Assembly: GCF_017565305.1 (NCBI RefSeq)
Contig: NZ_JAGEKP010000017.1
Location: 62,001-126,000, forward strand
Length of the DNA stretch: 64,000 nucleotides
From: Leifsonia sp. TF02-11
GTDB lineage: Bacteria > Actinomycetota > Actinomycetes > Actinomycetales > Microbacteriaceae
Reading direction: 5' to 3'
Shown one piece after another: positions 41,481 to 50,043 of this stretch (positions are counted from its first letter, which is position 1; every line of letters starts with the position of its first letter). The position numbers and the translations under genes were made by a program. The notes below the pieces were generated by a model, which did not search any database, was not told the origin of the DNA, and saw only the letters and a list, made by a program, of their open reading frames with translations.

Positions 41481-43001
41481 ATGTCGTCCGAGAACACCAC
41501 CGCACCCGCCAGCACAGAGCAGGACGCCCCTCGCGCCACGGCGAACCGGTCCACCACGCCCGGTTCCGACGCGTTCCGCGCCTACATCGGCAGCAACTGG
41601 GCGGAGCGTCCGGAGGTCGTGCCCGGTGCCCGCGAGCAGGCCTCCTACGCCGCGGCGCGCCGCGCGCGCGTCTCCGAGCTGTACCCGGGGCGCCGGCTGA
41701 TCATCCCCGCCGGTCGGCTCAAGCAGCGCTCCAACGACACGGACTTCGCGTTCCGCGCGCACTCGGCCTTCGCCCACCTCACCGGCTGGGGGTCCGACTC
41801 AGAGCCCGGCAGCGTCCTGGTGCTCGAGCCGAACGGTTCGGGACACGACGCGACCCTCTACTTCCGGGAGCGCGCGGGTCGCGACTCCGACGAGTTCTAC
41901 GCCAACCCCGAGATCGGCGAGTTCTGGATCGGCCCCCGCCCCTCGCTCGCGCAGGTCGCCGGCGACCTCGGCCTGCCGACCCGAGGGATCGCCGAGGTGG
42001 AGACCGTGCTCGACGCGGTCGACGCTGCCACCCTCGTGCTGCGGGAGGCCGACCCCGAGCTGACCGACCGCGTCGACGCGACGCGGCTGGTCCTCGCCGC
42101 CGAGGCGGGCGCCGACCTCGATCCGGAAGACCACGCGGACGACGACGCCCTCGCACGCGACCTGTCCGAGCTGCGCCTGGTCAAGGACGCCTTCGAGGTC
42201 GCGGAGCTGCGAGCAGCCATCGCCGCGACCGCCGCCGGCTTCGACGACGTGATCTCCGACCTCCCGCGCATCGTCGCCCACCCGCGGGGCGAGCGTCTCG
42301 TGGAGGGCGTCTTCAACGGGCGCGCCCGCGCGGACGGCAACGCGGTCGGCTACGACACGATCGCCGCCAGCGGACCGCACGCGTGCATCCTGCACTGGAC
42401 GCGCAACGACGGGCCCGTGGTGCCCGGCGACCTGATCCTGCTCGACGCCGGTGTGGAGGTCGACAGCTACTACACCGCCGACATCACTCGCACCTTCCCC
42501 GTCGACGGCACGTTCAGCGAGACCCAGCGCTTGGTCTACGAGACGGTCAGGGAGGCTGCGGACGCGGCGTTCGCGATCGTGCGTCCCGGCATCCGGTTCC
42601 GCGAGATCCACGCGACGGCGATGGCGGTGATCGCCCGCCGCACGGCCGAATGGGGTCTGCTGCCGGTGTCCGCGGAGGACGCGCTGCAGGCCGACAACCA
42701 GCACCACCGGCGCTACATGGTGCACGGCACCAGCCACCACCTGGGCCTCGACGTGCACGATTGCGCCCAGGCCCGCCGGGAGATGTACCTCGACGGCGTG
42801 CTGGAGCCCGGCATGGTCTTCACGATCGAGCCCGGCCTGTACTTCCAGCCGGACGACCTGACCGTCCCCGAGCGGTTCCGCGGTATCGGCGTGCGCATCG
42901 AGGACAACATCCTCGTGACGGCCGACGGCGCGGAGAACCTCTCGATCGCGCTCCCCCGCACCGCGGACGACGTGGAGGCGTGGGTGCGTCGGCTCAGCTG
43001 A
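41481..43001 (+). CDS. Aminopeptidase P (Xaa-Pro aminopeptidase)
   Basis: A 506-residue M24B metallopeptidase that removes residues N-terminal to proline. The N-terminal domain (about 30-220) has NDTDFAFRAHSAFAHLTGW. The pita-bread catalytic domain holds all five ligands: two Asp in LLDAGVEVDSYYTADITRTF, His in HGTSHHLGLDVHD, Glu in FTIEPGLYF and Glu in GVRIEDNILVT. ATG 41481 is preferred, with GGAAG ten bases before it; ATG 41472 would abut that site. The stop codon lies inside a 14-bp hairpin. Confidence 0.93.
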   Translation: MSSENTTAPASTEQDAPRATANRSTTPGSDAFRAYIGSNWAERPEVVPGAREQASYAAARRARVSELYPGRRLIIPAGRLKQRSNDTDFAFRAHSAFAHLTGWGSDSEPGSVLVLEPNGSGHDATLYFRERAGRDSDEFYANPEIGEFWIGPRPSLAQVAGDLGLPTRGIAEVETVLDAVDAATLVLREADPELTDRVDATRLVLAAEAGADLDPEDHADDDALARDLSELRLVKDAFEVAELRAAIAATAAGFDDVISDLPRIVAHPRGERLVEGVFNGRARADGNAVGYDTIAASGPHACILHWTRNDGPVVPGDLILLDAGVEVDSYYTADITRTFPVDGTFSETQRLVYETVREAADAAFAIVRPGIRFREIHATAMAVIARRTAEWGLLPVSAEDALQADNQHHRRYMVHGTSHHLGLDVHDCAQARREMYLDGVLEPGMVFTIEPGLYFQPDDLTVPERFRGIGVRIEDNILVTADGAENLSIALPRTADDVEAWVRRLS

Positions 43002-43013
43002 CGCACCCACGCC
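42977..43013. terminator. Hairpin enclosing the aminopeptidase P stop codon
   Basis: A perfect 14-bp stem (GGCGTGGGTGCGTC and its complement) with a 9-base loop. The right arm starts inside the TGA at 42999-43001, so the last four codons are part of the stem. It lies between convergent genes and has no T-run. Confidence 0.65.
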
Positions 43014-43023
43014 GAAGAATCGC

Positions 43024-43626
43024 TCAGGCGGGCGGCGCGGGCGGCCGGCCGTCGTCGCCGGCCGGCGATGCCGGCGGTGCGGGCGGCGGGTCGGACGGGT
43101 GCTCCGGCTGAGCCCAGCCGCCCGGGGCCGGCGTGATGTCCGGCTCGGCGCCGAGGAGGTTGCGTGCGCGGTTGAGGAGGTCGGGGTCGACCAGCACCGA
43201 GTAGCTCGTGGCGATCACCTGCATCACCGAGGTGTAGTCGCGGCGTCGACGGTTGATCGCGTACGACACGATGCCGAACAGCATCCCGAAGCCCGCGCCG
43301 ATGAGCACGGCTGCGATCACGAAGGCGTAGCTCACGGTCGGCGAGAAGATGAGCAGCAGGAGGCCGAAGAAGATGCCGAGCCAGGCACCGGAGGCCGCAC
43401 CCGCCAGAGCGACGCGACCCCAGGTCAGCTTGCCGGTCACGCGCTCGACGCTCTTGAGGTCGCTGCCGACGATCGACACCTTGTCGACGGGGAAGTCGGC
43501 GCGCGCCAGAACGTCGACCGCCTGCTGCGCGTCGAGGTACGTCTCGTAGGTGGCCACGACCTCTCCCCGAGGCATCGTCGGGAAGAGCATCCGGTTACGT
43601 CCGCCGAGCGGGCTGGGAGTGGTCAT
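43024..43626 (-). CDS. GSP17M-like stress protein with two membrane helices
   Basis: A 200-residue protein. The N-terminal general-stress-protein-17M-like segment (about 20-75) reads GEVVATYETYLDAQQAVDVL, then VSIVGSDLKSVERV. Two close transmembrane helices follow (about 78-125; LAGAASGAWLGIFFGLLLLIF and AFVIAAVLIGAGFGMLFGI). A cytoplasmic part resembles the same fold again (YTSVMQVIATSYSVLVDPD), and the tail is Pro-rich. Function is unknown; homologues are often beside MgtE-like genes, as here. The ATG at 43626 follows GGGGC. It is divergent from the MgtE-like gene. Confidence 0.8.
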   Translation of the reverse strand: MTTPSPLGGRNRMLFPTMPRGEVVATYETYLDAQQAVDVLARADFPVDKVSIVGSDLKSVERVTGKLTWGRVALAGAASGAWLGIFFGLLLLIFSPTVSYAFVIAAVLIGAGFGMLFGIVSYAINRRRRDYTSVMQVIATSYSVLVDPDLLNRARNLLGAEPDITPAPGGWAQPEHPSDPPPAPPASPAGDDGRPPAPPA

Positions 43627-43669
43627 GCCCCATTGTCCCATCCTCACCGTCCGCCCGGCCGGAAGGGCT

Positions 43670-43682
43670 TAAGTTATTAGTC
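43670..43682 (+). promoter_or_regulatory. -10 of leaderless MgtE-like gene
   Basis: TAAGTT at 43670-43675, then seven bases and the GTG at 43683. Confidence 0.5.
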
Positions 43683-44996
43683 GTGAGCACCCGCATCTTC
43701 GTCGCCCGACTGGCCGGCACCAGTGTGTTCGACCCGGTCGGCGACCGTGTCGGGCGTGTCCGAGACGTCCTGGTCGTGTATCGCAAAGACGATCCGCCCA
43801 GCGTCGTCGGACTGATCGTCGAGATCCCGGGCAAACGGCGGGTGTTCCTCTCGATCGGGCGCGTGACCAGCATCTCGAGCGGGCAGATCATCACCAACGG
43901 CCTGATCAACGTGCGCCGCTTCGAGCAGCGCGGCGGCGAGGTCCGAGTGATCGCCGAGCTGCTCGGCCGCAAGGTGGTCTTCACCGACGGCACGGGAGAG
44001 GCGACCATCGAGGATGTCGCGATCGAGGAGTCCGATACCGGCGAGTGGGCGGTCAGCCAGCTCTTCGTCCGCCGGCCCAAGGCCGGCTCCTCCCCGTTCG
44101 GCAAAGGCCCGACCACGTTCGCGACCTGGAACGAGGTGCGCGAGAAGCAGGCGCGCGGCGAGGCGCAGTCCGCGGAGCAGCTGATCGCGACCTACTCGGA
44201 ACTGAAGGCAGCCGACCTGGCGAACACGCTCCTCGACCTCCCGCAGCAGCGCATGCTGGAGGTCGCGGAGGAACTCCCCGACGACCGCCTCGCCGACGTC
44301 CTGCAGGAGATGCCGGAGAGCGAGCAGGTGCAGATCCTGTCCCGGCTCGACGACGACCACGCCGCCGACGTGCTCGACCAGATGGAGCCGGACGACGCGG
44401 CCGACCTCATCGCGCAGCTCTCCGACGAGCGCGGGGAGCACCTCCTCGAGCTCATGGAGCCGGAGGAGGCCGAGGACGTCCGCATGCTCCTCAGCTATGC
44501 GCCGGAGACCGCAGGCGGGCTGATGACCACCGAGCCGATCATCGTCTCGGCCGACGCCACCGTGGCGGAGGGCCTCGCGCTGATCCGCCGTCACGAGCTC
44601 GCGCCGGCGCTCGGGGCCGCCGTGTGCGTCACCCTGCCTCCGTTCGAGGCCCCCACCGGACGCTTCCTCGGCGTCGTGCACTTCCAGCGGATGCTGCGCT
44701 ACCCGCCGCACGTGCGCCTCGGAACGCTCCTCGATCCGAGCCTGGAGCCGGTGACCGCCGACACCTCGGCCGCCGAGGTCTCGCGCATCCTCGCCAGCTA
44801 CAACCTCGTCTCCGTCCCGGTGGTGGACGAGAAGCATCGGCTCGTCGGGGTGGTGACCATCGACGACATCCTCGACTATCTGCTCCCCGACGACTGGCGA
44901 AGTCAAGACGAGGACGAGCCCGTGAAAGCGCCGTCCGACGAGACCGGCAGTATCCGCATCGTGAACGGAAGGAGGGGCGCAGGTGGCACGAGGTAG
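43683..44996 (+). CDS. Soluble PRC-barrel/MgtE-N/CBS protein
   Basis: A 437-residue cytosolic protein. A PRC-barrel-like N-terminus (about 1-150) is followed by the MgtE superhelical N domain (about 165-290), with LIATYSELKAADLANTLLDL and repeats of the EMPESEQVQILSRLDDD type. Two CBS motifs follow (about 290-410; ETAGGLMTTEPIIV and LVGVVTIDDILDYLLPDDW). These parts match the magnesium-sensing half of MgtE channels, but the five-helix channel domain is absent. It may sense Mg2+ or regulate another transporter; it is Rv1232c-like. It overlaps the DUF1003 gene by 14 bases and forms an operon with it and mrp. The start is leaderless. Confidence 0.88.
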   Translation: MSTRIFVARLAGTSVFDPVGDRVGRVRDVLVVYRKDDPPSVVGLIVEIPGKRRVFLSIGRVTSISSGQIITNGLINVRRFEQRGGEVRVIAELLGRKVVFTDGTGEATIEDVAIEESDTGEWAVSQLFVRRPKAGSSPFGKGPTTFATWNEVREKQARGEAQSAEQLIATYSELKAADLANTLLDLPQQRMLEVAEELPDDRLADVLQEMPESEQVQILSRLDDDHAADVLDQMEPDDAADLIAQLSDERGEHLLELMEPEEAEDVRMLLSYAPETAGGLMTTEPIIVSADATVAEGLALIRRHELAPALGAAVCVTLPPFEAPTGRFLGVVHFQRMLRYPPHVRLGTLLDPSLEPVTADTSAAEVSRILASYNLVSVPVVDEKHRLVGVVTIDDILDYLLPDDWRSQDEDEPVKAPSDETGSIRIVNGRRGAGGTR

Positions 44997-45507
44997 GCAG
45001 GACGCGAGCCTGGACGCCCCGAAGGGCCTGCGCACGTCGGTGCTCCCCCGACGCGACCGGGTGGACCAGAGCGACCGTTTCGGCCGGTTCACGGAGTGGA
45101 TCGCGCGGGCCATGGGCACGCCCTGGTTCGTCCTCGGGCTGACCATCTTCGTGGCGGCCTGGATGCTCTGGAACACGCTCGCCCCGAATTCGTGGCGGTT
45201 CGACTCGGCCGCGCTCGGGTTCATCGCGCTCACGCTGGTGCTCTCGCTGCAGGCCTCCTACGCCGCTCCCCTCATCCTGCTCGCGCAGAACCGCCAGGAC
45301 GACCGCGACCGCGTGCAGATCGAGCAGGACCGTCAGCGTGCCGAGCGCAACCTCGCCGACACCGAGTACCTGGCGAGGGAGGTCGTGGCACTGCGTCTGG
45401 CGGTCAAGGACATGGCCACCAAGGACTTCATCCGCGCCGAGCTGCGCGCACTGCTCGAGGACCTCGAGCGGGGCGAGCCCGACGATGGCGGGCGCGCGCG
45501 TGCCTGA
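44983..45507 (+). CDS. DUF1003 membrane protein
   Basis: A 174-residue DUF1003 protein. Two transmembrane helices lie at about 47-66 and 78-98 (WFVLGLTIFVAAWMLWNTL; LGFIALTLVLSLQASYAAPL). The family signature LLAQNRQDDRDRVQIEQDR follows, then a cytoplasmic helical tail. The usual role is unknown; it is commonly beside CBS/MgtE-like proteins and is thought to assist ion transport. The GTG start lies inside the previous gene. Confidence 0.9.
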   Translation: MARGRQDASLDAPKGLRTSVLPRRDRVDQSDRFGRFTEWIARAMGTPWFVLGLTIFVAAWMLWNTLAPNSWRFDSAALGFIALTLVLSLQASYAAPLILLAQNRQDDRDRVQIEQDRQRAERNLADTEYLAREVVALRLAVKDMATKDFIRAELRALLEDLERGEPDDGGRARA

Positions 45508-46654
45508 GTCCTCACCCGACCTCGCGCGGCTCGTGGAGCGGGCGCTGGGCGGCGTCCTGGATCCCGAGATCCGCAAACCGATCACCGAGCTCGACATGAT
45601 CGGCGGCGTGGACGTCGACGCGGCCGGCGCCGCGACCGTGCGGGTGAAGCTCACCATCGTCGGCTGTCCCGCGGCCGATGCGATCGAGCGCGACGTGCGC
45701 GCCGCCGCCTCCGCCGTGCCCGGAGTCACGGCCGTGACCGTCGACGTGTCGGTGATGTCGCCCTCCGAGCGCGCGGCGCTGACCGAGAAGCTGCGTGGCG
45801 GGCGCGCGGCCAGGGTGCAGCAGTTCGGGCCCGACTCGCTGACGCGCATCTACGCCGTCACCAGCGGCAAGGGCGGCGTGGGCAAGTCCACCGTCACCGC
45901 GAACCTGGCCGTCGCGCTCGCCGAGCGCGGCCTGCGGGTCGGGGTGGTGGACGCCGACGTGCACGGCTTCTCGGTGCCCGGCCTGCTCGGGCTGACCGAC
46001 GCCGACGGCGTCGCGGTGCGTCCGACCCGTGTGGACGACATGATCTTGCCCCCGGTGGCGTATGGCGTGAAGGTGATCTCGATCGGGATGTTCGTCGACT
46101 CGGCCTCCGCCGCTGTCGCCTGGCGCGGCCCGATGCTGCACCGGACGATCCAGCAGTTCCTGGGCGACGTCTTCTTCGGAGATCTGGACGTGCTGCTGCT
46201 CGACCTGCCGCCCGGCACCGGCGACGTGGCGATCTCGGTCGGACAGCTGCTGCCGCAGGCGGAGGTGCTCGTCATCACGACACCGCAGCCGGCAGCGGCA
46301 GACGTCGCGGAGCGCAGCGGCGTCGTCGCCCGGCAGACCGGCCAGCGCATCGTCGGGGTGGTCGAGAACATGGCCGGACTCGTGCAACCCGACGGCACGG
46401 TCCTCGAGCTGTTCGGCTCCGGCGGAGGAGCCGAGGTCGCGCGGCGGCTGAGCGCCGGTCAGGACGAGCGGGTGCCGCTGCTCGCGAGCGTCCCGCTGAG
46501 CGTGCCGCTGCGCGCGGGCGGCGACGCCGGTGCCCCCATCGTCGTCACCGACCCGCAGGACCCCGCGGCCGCCGCGATCCGCGCCGTAGCGGAGCAGCTG
46601 GCCGTGCGGCCTCGCGACCTCCCTCGCCGCAAGCTCCCGCTGTCCACCCGCTGA
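45485..46654 (+). CDS. mrp: Mrp/NBP35-type P-loop ATPase
   Basis: A 389-residue ApbC/Mrp protein. The N-terminal MIP18/DUF59 domain (about 10-95) has VLDPEIRKPITELDMIGGV. The P-loop is VTSGKGGVGKSTVTANLA (about 122-139), followed by VVDADVHGFSVPGLLG and LLLDLPPGTGDVAISV. In Fe-S carrier Mrp proteins a CxxC pair follows ENM; here that place reads ENMAGLVQPDGTVLELFG with no cysteines, so cluster carriage by this site is unlikely. Start ATG 45485 overlaps DUF1003 by 23 bases; GTG 45500 is possible. It is the last gene of the operon. Confidence 0.88.
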   Translation: MAGARVPESSPDLARLVERALGGVLDPEIRKPITELDMIGGVDVDAAGAATVRVKLTIVGCPAADAIERDVRAAASAVPGVTAVTVDVSVMSPSERAALTEKLRGGRAARVQQFGPDSLTRIYAVTSGKGGVGKSTVTANLAVALAERGLRVGVVDADVHGFSVPGLLGLTDADGVAVRPTRVDDMILPPVAYGVKVISIGMFVDSASAAVAWRGPMLHRTIQQFLGDVFFGDLDVLLLDLPPGTGDVAISVGQLLPQAEVLVITTPQPAAADVAERSGVVARQTGQRIVGVVENMAGLVQPDGTVLELFGSGGGAEVARRLSAGQDERVPLLASVPLSVPLRAGGDAGAPIVVTDPQDPAAAAIRAVAEQLAVRPRDLPRRKLPLSTR

Positions 46655-46682
46655 CGCTCGACCGCCGAACCGCGGGAGTTCC

Positions 46683-48152
46683 TCAGCCCGGCTCGACGAT
46701 CCGGGCCAGCAGCTCGACGAGGAGTCGCTCCGTGAGCGGGCGCGGCAACGCGTCGATCAGGGCCAGCAGCGGCGCCTGATCGCTCGGGAGTCCCGGGCTG
46801 TCGCCGGCGATCCCCACCGCCCGCAGGATCCCCGCGGCCGTGTCGGAGTCCAGCGCCCCCGCGCCGAGCGGCGGCAGAGCGGCCAGGGCCGCCTCGGCGT
46901 CGACCTGCGGCTCTCCGCGCACCTCGTCGGCCGAGGCTCGGAGCGCCGCCTCCAGCTCGTCCAGCCGATCGCGCGTCACCGGCGTGATCGTCAGGTGGGT
47001 CGTGTGCGGCAGGCGCGTGCCGTCGGACTGGCCCAGCCCGGGCTGCAGCTGCAGGTACCAGCCTCGACGCCGCGCCCGGTCGGCCCAGTGGTGCGGGTCG
47101 ACGCGCTCCTCCTCCGGCACCGTGTCGTCCGTCGCGACCGCCAGCAGTGGCCCGGTGGGCGACCCGACGACCCGGAGTCCGTCGATGTCGGCGACGACAT
47201 CGGCGAGCGCCCGCGTCGCACGCAGGCACGACTCGGCGAGCTCCGCGAATCCGCGCGCGCCGAGCGCCTGGATGATCGCCCACGAGGCCGCGAGGGCGCC
47301 GGCGGACTTGGACCCCAGCAGAGTCGGGTTCACGACGGGATAGCCCGGCCAGCCGGTCGTGGCGAAGTACTGCAGCCGCTGCCGGTCGCGACCGCGCTGC
47401 AGGAGGACGCTCGCGCCCTTGGGCGCGTAGCCGAACTTGTGGAGGTCGGCGGAGACACTGGTGACCCCGGCCACGCGGAAGTCCCACGGCGGGACGGCCG
47501 AGCCGTCGGCCCCCCGCCAGAACGGCAGTATCCAGCCGCCGATGCACGCGTCGACGTGGAGGTCGACGCCGCCGTCGTCGCACGCTGCCGCGACCTCCTC
47601 CACCGGGTCGAGGGAGCCGTAGGGGTAGGAGGGCGCTGACACGACCGCCAGCGCGACGTCCGGCCCCAGCCGCTCGATGAGCCCGGCGGCCTCCAGACGA
47701 CCGGTCTGCGGGTCGACGGGCACGAGGTCGAGGTCGAGGTCGAAGTACTCCGCCGCCTTGTGGAAGGCCGCGTGCACGGTCACCGGTGCGACGATCCTGG
47801 GCCGGCCGACGCCGCCGGCCGTGCGCCAGGCCTCCCGTGCCGTCTTCACCGCGAGCAGGCACGACTCCGTGCCGCCGGAGGTCACCGACCCGACGACCTC
47901 GTCGCCGCCGTGCAGGAGCTCGCGGGCGAACCCGAGCACCTCGCGCTCCATGACGGCGACCGAGGTGAACGTGGTCGGGTCGAGCCCGTTGACCGGCTGC
48001 ACCAGCCGGACGGCCTCCGCCGCCAGTTCGTCGAGCTCGGCGATTCCGGAGTCGTACACGTAGCTGAGCACGTGGCCGCCGTGGGTCGGTGCGTCCGCGG
48101 CGCGCAGTGCGGACAACCGGGCGAGGATCGCGTTCCGGTCAAACGACGTCAT
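46683..48152 (-). CDS. PLP-dependent decarboxylase/lyase-like enzyme
   Basis: A 489-residue fold-type I PLP enzyme of the group II decarboxylase/sphingosine-phosphate-lyase-like branch. The motifs are VTSGGTESCLLAVKTAR, HVDACIGGWILPF and the PLP lysine K239 in SVSADLHKFGYAPKGAS. The substrate cannot be assigned; amino-acid decarboxylation and C-C lyase activity are both possible. The ATG overlaps the transporter stop by 14 bases and has GGGAG before it. Its place in an operon with a GPH-family transporter suggests the transporter brings in the substrate. Confidence 0.85.
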   Translation of the reverse strand: MTSFDRNAILARLSALRAADAPTHGGHVLSYVYDSGIAELDELAAEAVRLVQPVNGLDPTTFTSVAVMEREVLGFARELLHGGDEVVGSVTSGGTESCLLAVKTAREAWRTAGGVGRPRIVAPVTVHAAFHKAAEYFDLDLDLVPVDPQTGRLEAAGLIERLGPDVALAVVSAPSYPYGSLDPVEEVAAACDDGGVDLHVDACIGGWILPFWRGADGSAVPPWDFRVAGVTSVSADLHKFGYAPKGASVLLQRGRDRQRLQYFATTGWPGYPVVNPTLLGSKSAGALAASWAIIQALGARGFAELAESCLRATRALADVVADIDGLRVVGSPTGPLLAVATDDTVPEEERVDPHHWADRARRRGWYLQLQPGLGQSDGTRLPHTTHLTITPVTRDRLDELEAALRASADEVRGEPQVDAEAALAALPPLGAGALDSDTAAGILRAVGIAGDSPGLPSDQAPLLALIDALPRPLTERLLVELLARIVEPG

Positions 48153-49518
48153 CGACGTCTCCCTTCCGTAGCCGGTAGCGGACCAGCGGCACGAGACTGG
48201 CCGCGACGATCGCCGCCGGGATGATGCTGAAGGCGAGCACGATGCCCGCGACCGCGCTCCCGGGCTGGGTGATCCCCGCGGTCGCGGCCGACGGGTCCCC
48301 CGCTCCCGAGATGTAGCCGGCGATGCCGATGACCGTGGTGAACGCCGCGGCGCCCAGCGCCATCCCCGTCGTCTCCCCCGCCGTCCACATGCCGCCGAAG
48401 GTGCCGGCCCTGCCGGGACCGTTGCGGCGGGAGTCGTGCGAGATGACGTCGGGCAGCATCGACATCGGCAGGGACTGCATGCCGGCGTAGGCCGCGCCGG
48501 CGAGTGCCACGGACGCATAGACCCACGCGCCGGGGAGCCAGAGCAGCAGCACCATGGACAGGGCGGCGACGCCGAACAGCACGCTCGCGATGCGGAAGCC
48601 GCGCTCCTTGCCGATCCGGCGCGCCACGACTCCCCAGAGCGGCGTCACGACGAGGGCGGGGCCGATCAGCGCGAGGAAGAGAAGCGTCACGGCGTCCTCT
48701 GAGTGCAGCACCCAGGTCGCGACGTAGTTCGCGCCGGTCAGCATCATCCCGGTCGCGAGTCCCTGCAGGAGGAATGTCAGCAGCAGCGCCCGGAACGGCT
48801 GGCTGTCGCGGAGGGCGCCGATGCCGGCCGAGTAGTTGGTTCGCAGGGTGACCAGCACGCTCTCGCGCGGCGGCAGCACGGCGGCGGGCTGCTGGCGCGG
48901 CGCGACGAACGCCGAGACGAACATGCCCGCCCCGATCACGAGCCCCGCCACCAGCGCCATGACGAAGTAGGCGACGAATCCCGTGCCGCCGCCGAGCTGG
49001 CGGAGCGCCGGCCCGCCCGCGCCGAACAGCAGGATCGCGAAGGTGAGAACGACCACCCGCCAGGTCAGCAGCCGCGTGCGCTCGTCATAGCCGGCTGCCA
49101 GCTCGGCCGGGAGGGCGATGTAGGGCACCTGGAACAGGCTGAACGCCGTTGCGGTGATCAGGAACGCCAGGAAGACCCACAGCGCGGACACTCCCGTCGG
49201 TGTTCCGGGAGGCACGGCGAAGGTCAGCAGAAAGAACACCGGGAGCGAAACCGCCCCGACCAGCATCATCGCCCGCCGTGAGCCGCGCGCGGCCAGCATC
49301 CGGTCGCTGCGTGCCCCGATCACCGGATCGATGATCACGTCCCAGACCTTGGCGACCGTCACGACCGCCCCCGCGACGAAGGCGGCGACCCCGAGCGACT
49401 CGGTCAGGTAGTAGACGAGGACCAGCCCGGGAAGGGTCGCGAAGCCTCCGGTACCGAGCGAGCCGACGGCGTAACGGGCGACAGTCGACCGGGTCAGCGA
49501 CTGCTGCGTTGCGATCAT
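48139..49518 (-). CDS. MFS transporter, GPH cation-symporter type
   Basis: A 459-residue twelve-helix transporter. The GPH signature DVIIDPVIGARSDRMLAARGSRR lies between helices 2 and 3, and MLPDVISHDSRRNGPGRAGTFGG is the matching loop in the second half. GPH members couple glycosides, hexuronides or similar solutes to Na+ or H+. It is first in an operon with the PLP enzyme. The ATG is six bases behind TACGAT, so it is probably leaderless, although GGGA is also present. Confidence 0.9.
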   Translation of the reverse strand: MIATQQSLTRSTVARYAVGSLGTGGFATLPGLVLVYYLTESLGVAAFVAGAVVTVAKVWDVIIDPVIGARSDRMLAARGSRRAMMLVGAVSLPVFFLLTFAVPPGTPTGVSALWVFLAFLITATAFSLFQVPYIALPAELAAGYDERTRLLTWRVVVLTFAILLFGAGGPALRQLGGGTGFVAYFVMALVAGLVIGAGMFVSAFVAPRQQPAAVLPPRESVLVTLRTNYSAGIGALRDSQPFRALLLTFLLQGLATGMMLTGANYVATWVLHSEDAVTLLFLALIGPALVVTPLWGVVARRIGKERGFRIASVLFGVAALSMVLLLWLPGAWVYASVALAGAAYAGMQSLPMSMLPDVISHDSRRNGPGRAGTFGGMWTAGETTGMALGAAAFTTVIGIAGYISGAGDPSAATAGITQPGSAVAGIVLAFSIIPAAIVAASLVPLVRYRLRKGDVDDVV

Positions 49519-49530
49519 TCCCGCATCGTA
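49519..49530 (-). promoter_or_regulatory. -10 of transporter operon
   Basis: TACGAT (49525-49530, minus strand), six bases, then the ATG at 49518. Confidence 0.45.
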
Positions 49531-49579
49531 TTGGATGCACAGGCGTATCGGGGCGTCAGGTCAGCCGCGACGCGCGGAG

Positions 49580-49600
49580 GACCGCCGGGAAGGGGCGGTC
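49580..49600 (-). terminator. Hairpin behind tatB
   Basis: A GACCGCC/GGCGGTC stem with a 7-base loop, starting three bases beyond the tatB stop. It has no T-run. Confidence 0.5.
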
Positions 49601-49602
49601 GG

Positions 49603-49962
49603 TCAGGTGGCCTCGGCGTCGAAGGGCGGCACAGAGCCCGACGGGAGCGCGCCCTTGCGCTGCGCGTAGGCCGACTGGGTCACCGGCTTGATCGCCGACG
49701 GGGCGGGGGTGTCGTCCATCAGGGCCTCGCGCACGATCCGGCGCGGGTCGTACTGACGCGGATCGAGCTTCTTCCAGTCGACGTCGTCGAACTCCGGGCC
49801 CATCTCTTCTTTCATGCGGGCCTTCGCGCCGTTGGCGAAGTCGCGCATCGAACGGATGAACTGGCTGAACTTGGCCGCGTACTGCGGGAGGCGCTCAGGA
49901 CCGATGAGGAACGCAGCGATCACTGCGATGATGAGGAGTTTCTCCGGAGTCAGGCCGAACAC
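49603..49962 (-). CDS. tatB: Sec-independent translocase subunit TatB
   Basis: A 119-residue protein. The N-terminal helix LTPEKLLIIAVIAAFLIGPE has the conserved Glu and the GPxxLP hinge (GPERLPQYAAKF). An amphipathic helix (FIRSMRDFANGAKARMKEEM) and a disordered Pro-rich tail follow. The short EFDDVDWKKLDPRQYDPRRI segment is typical of actinobacterial TatB. It forms the substrate-binding complex with TatC, which is not in the window. The GTG is six bases behind TACTCT, so it is probably leaderless. It is divergent from the O-methyltransferase. Confidence 0.93.
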   Translation of the reverse strand: MFGLTPEKLLIIAVIAAFLIGPERLPQYAAKFSQFIRSMRDFANGAKARMKEEMGPEFDDVDWKKLDPRQYDPRRIVREALMDDTPAPSAIKPVTQSAYAQRKGALPSGSVPPFDAEAT

Positions 49963-49974
49963 ACATGAAGAGTA
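49963..49974 (-). promoter_or_regulatory. -10 of leaderless tatB
   Basis: TACTCT (49969-49974, minus strand), six bases, then the GTG at 49962. Confidence 0.5.
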
Positions 49975-50043
49975 TCGCGCGCGGCTGCGCGAATGCTGGA
50001 TTCCGTGGGCCTATCCTGGATCGGAGCCACCGACGGGAGAACA

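Noticed and set aside
41440-41482. Shared leaderless promoter between the PHP gene and aminopeptidase P, like dapE/dapD
   Set aside because: The 33-base gap has CATCCT/TAGGAT-like sequence, but spacing to the starts does not fit 6-7 bases, and ribosome-binding-like sites are present.
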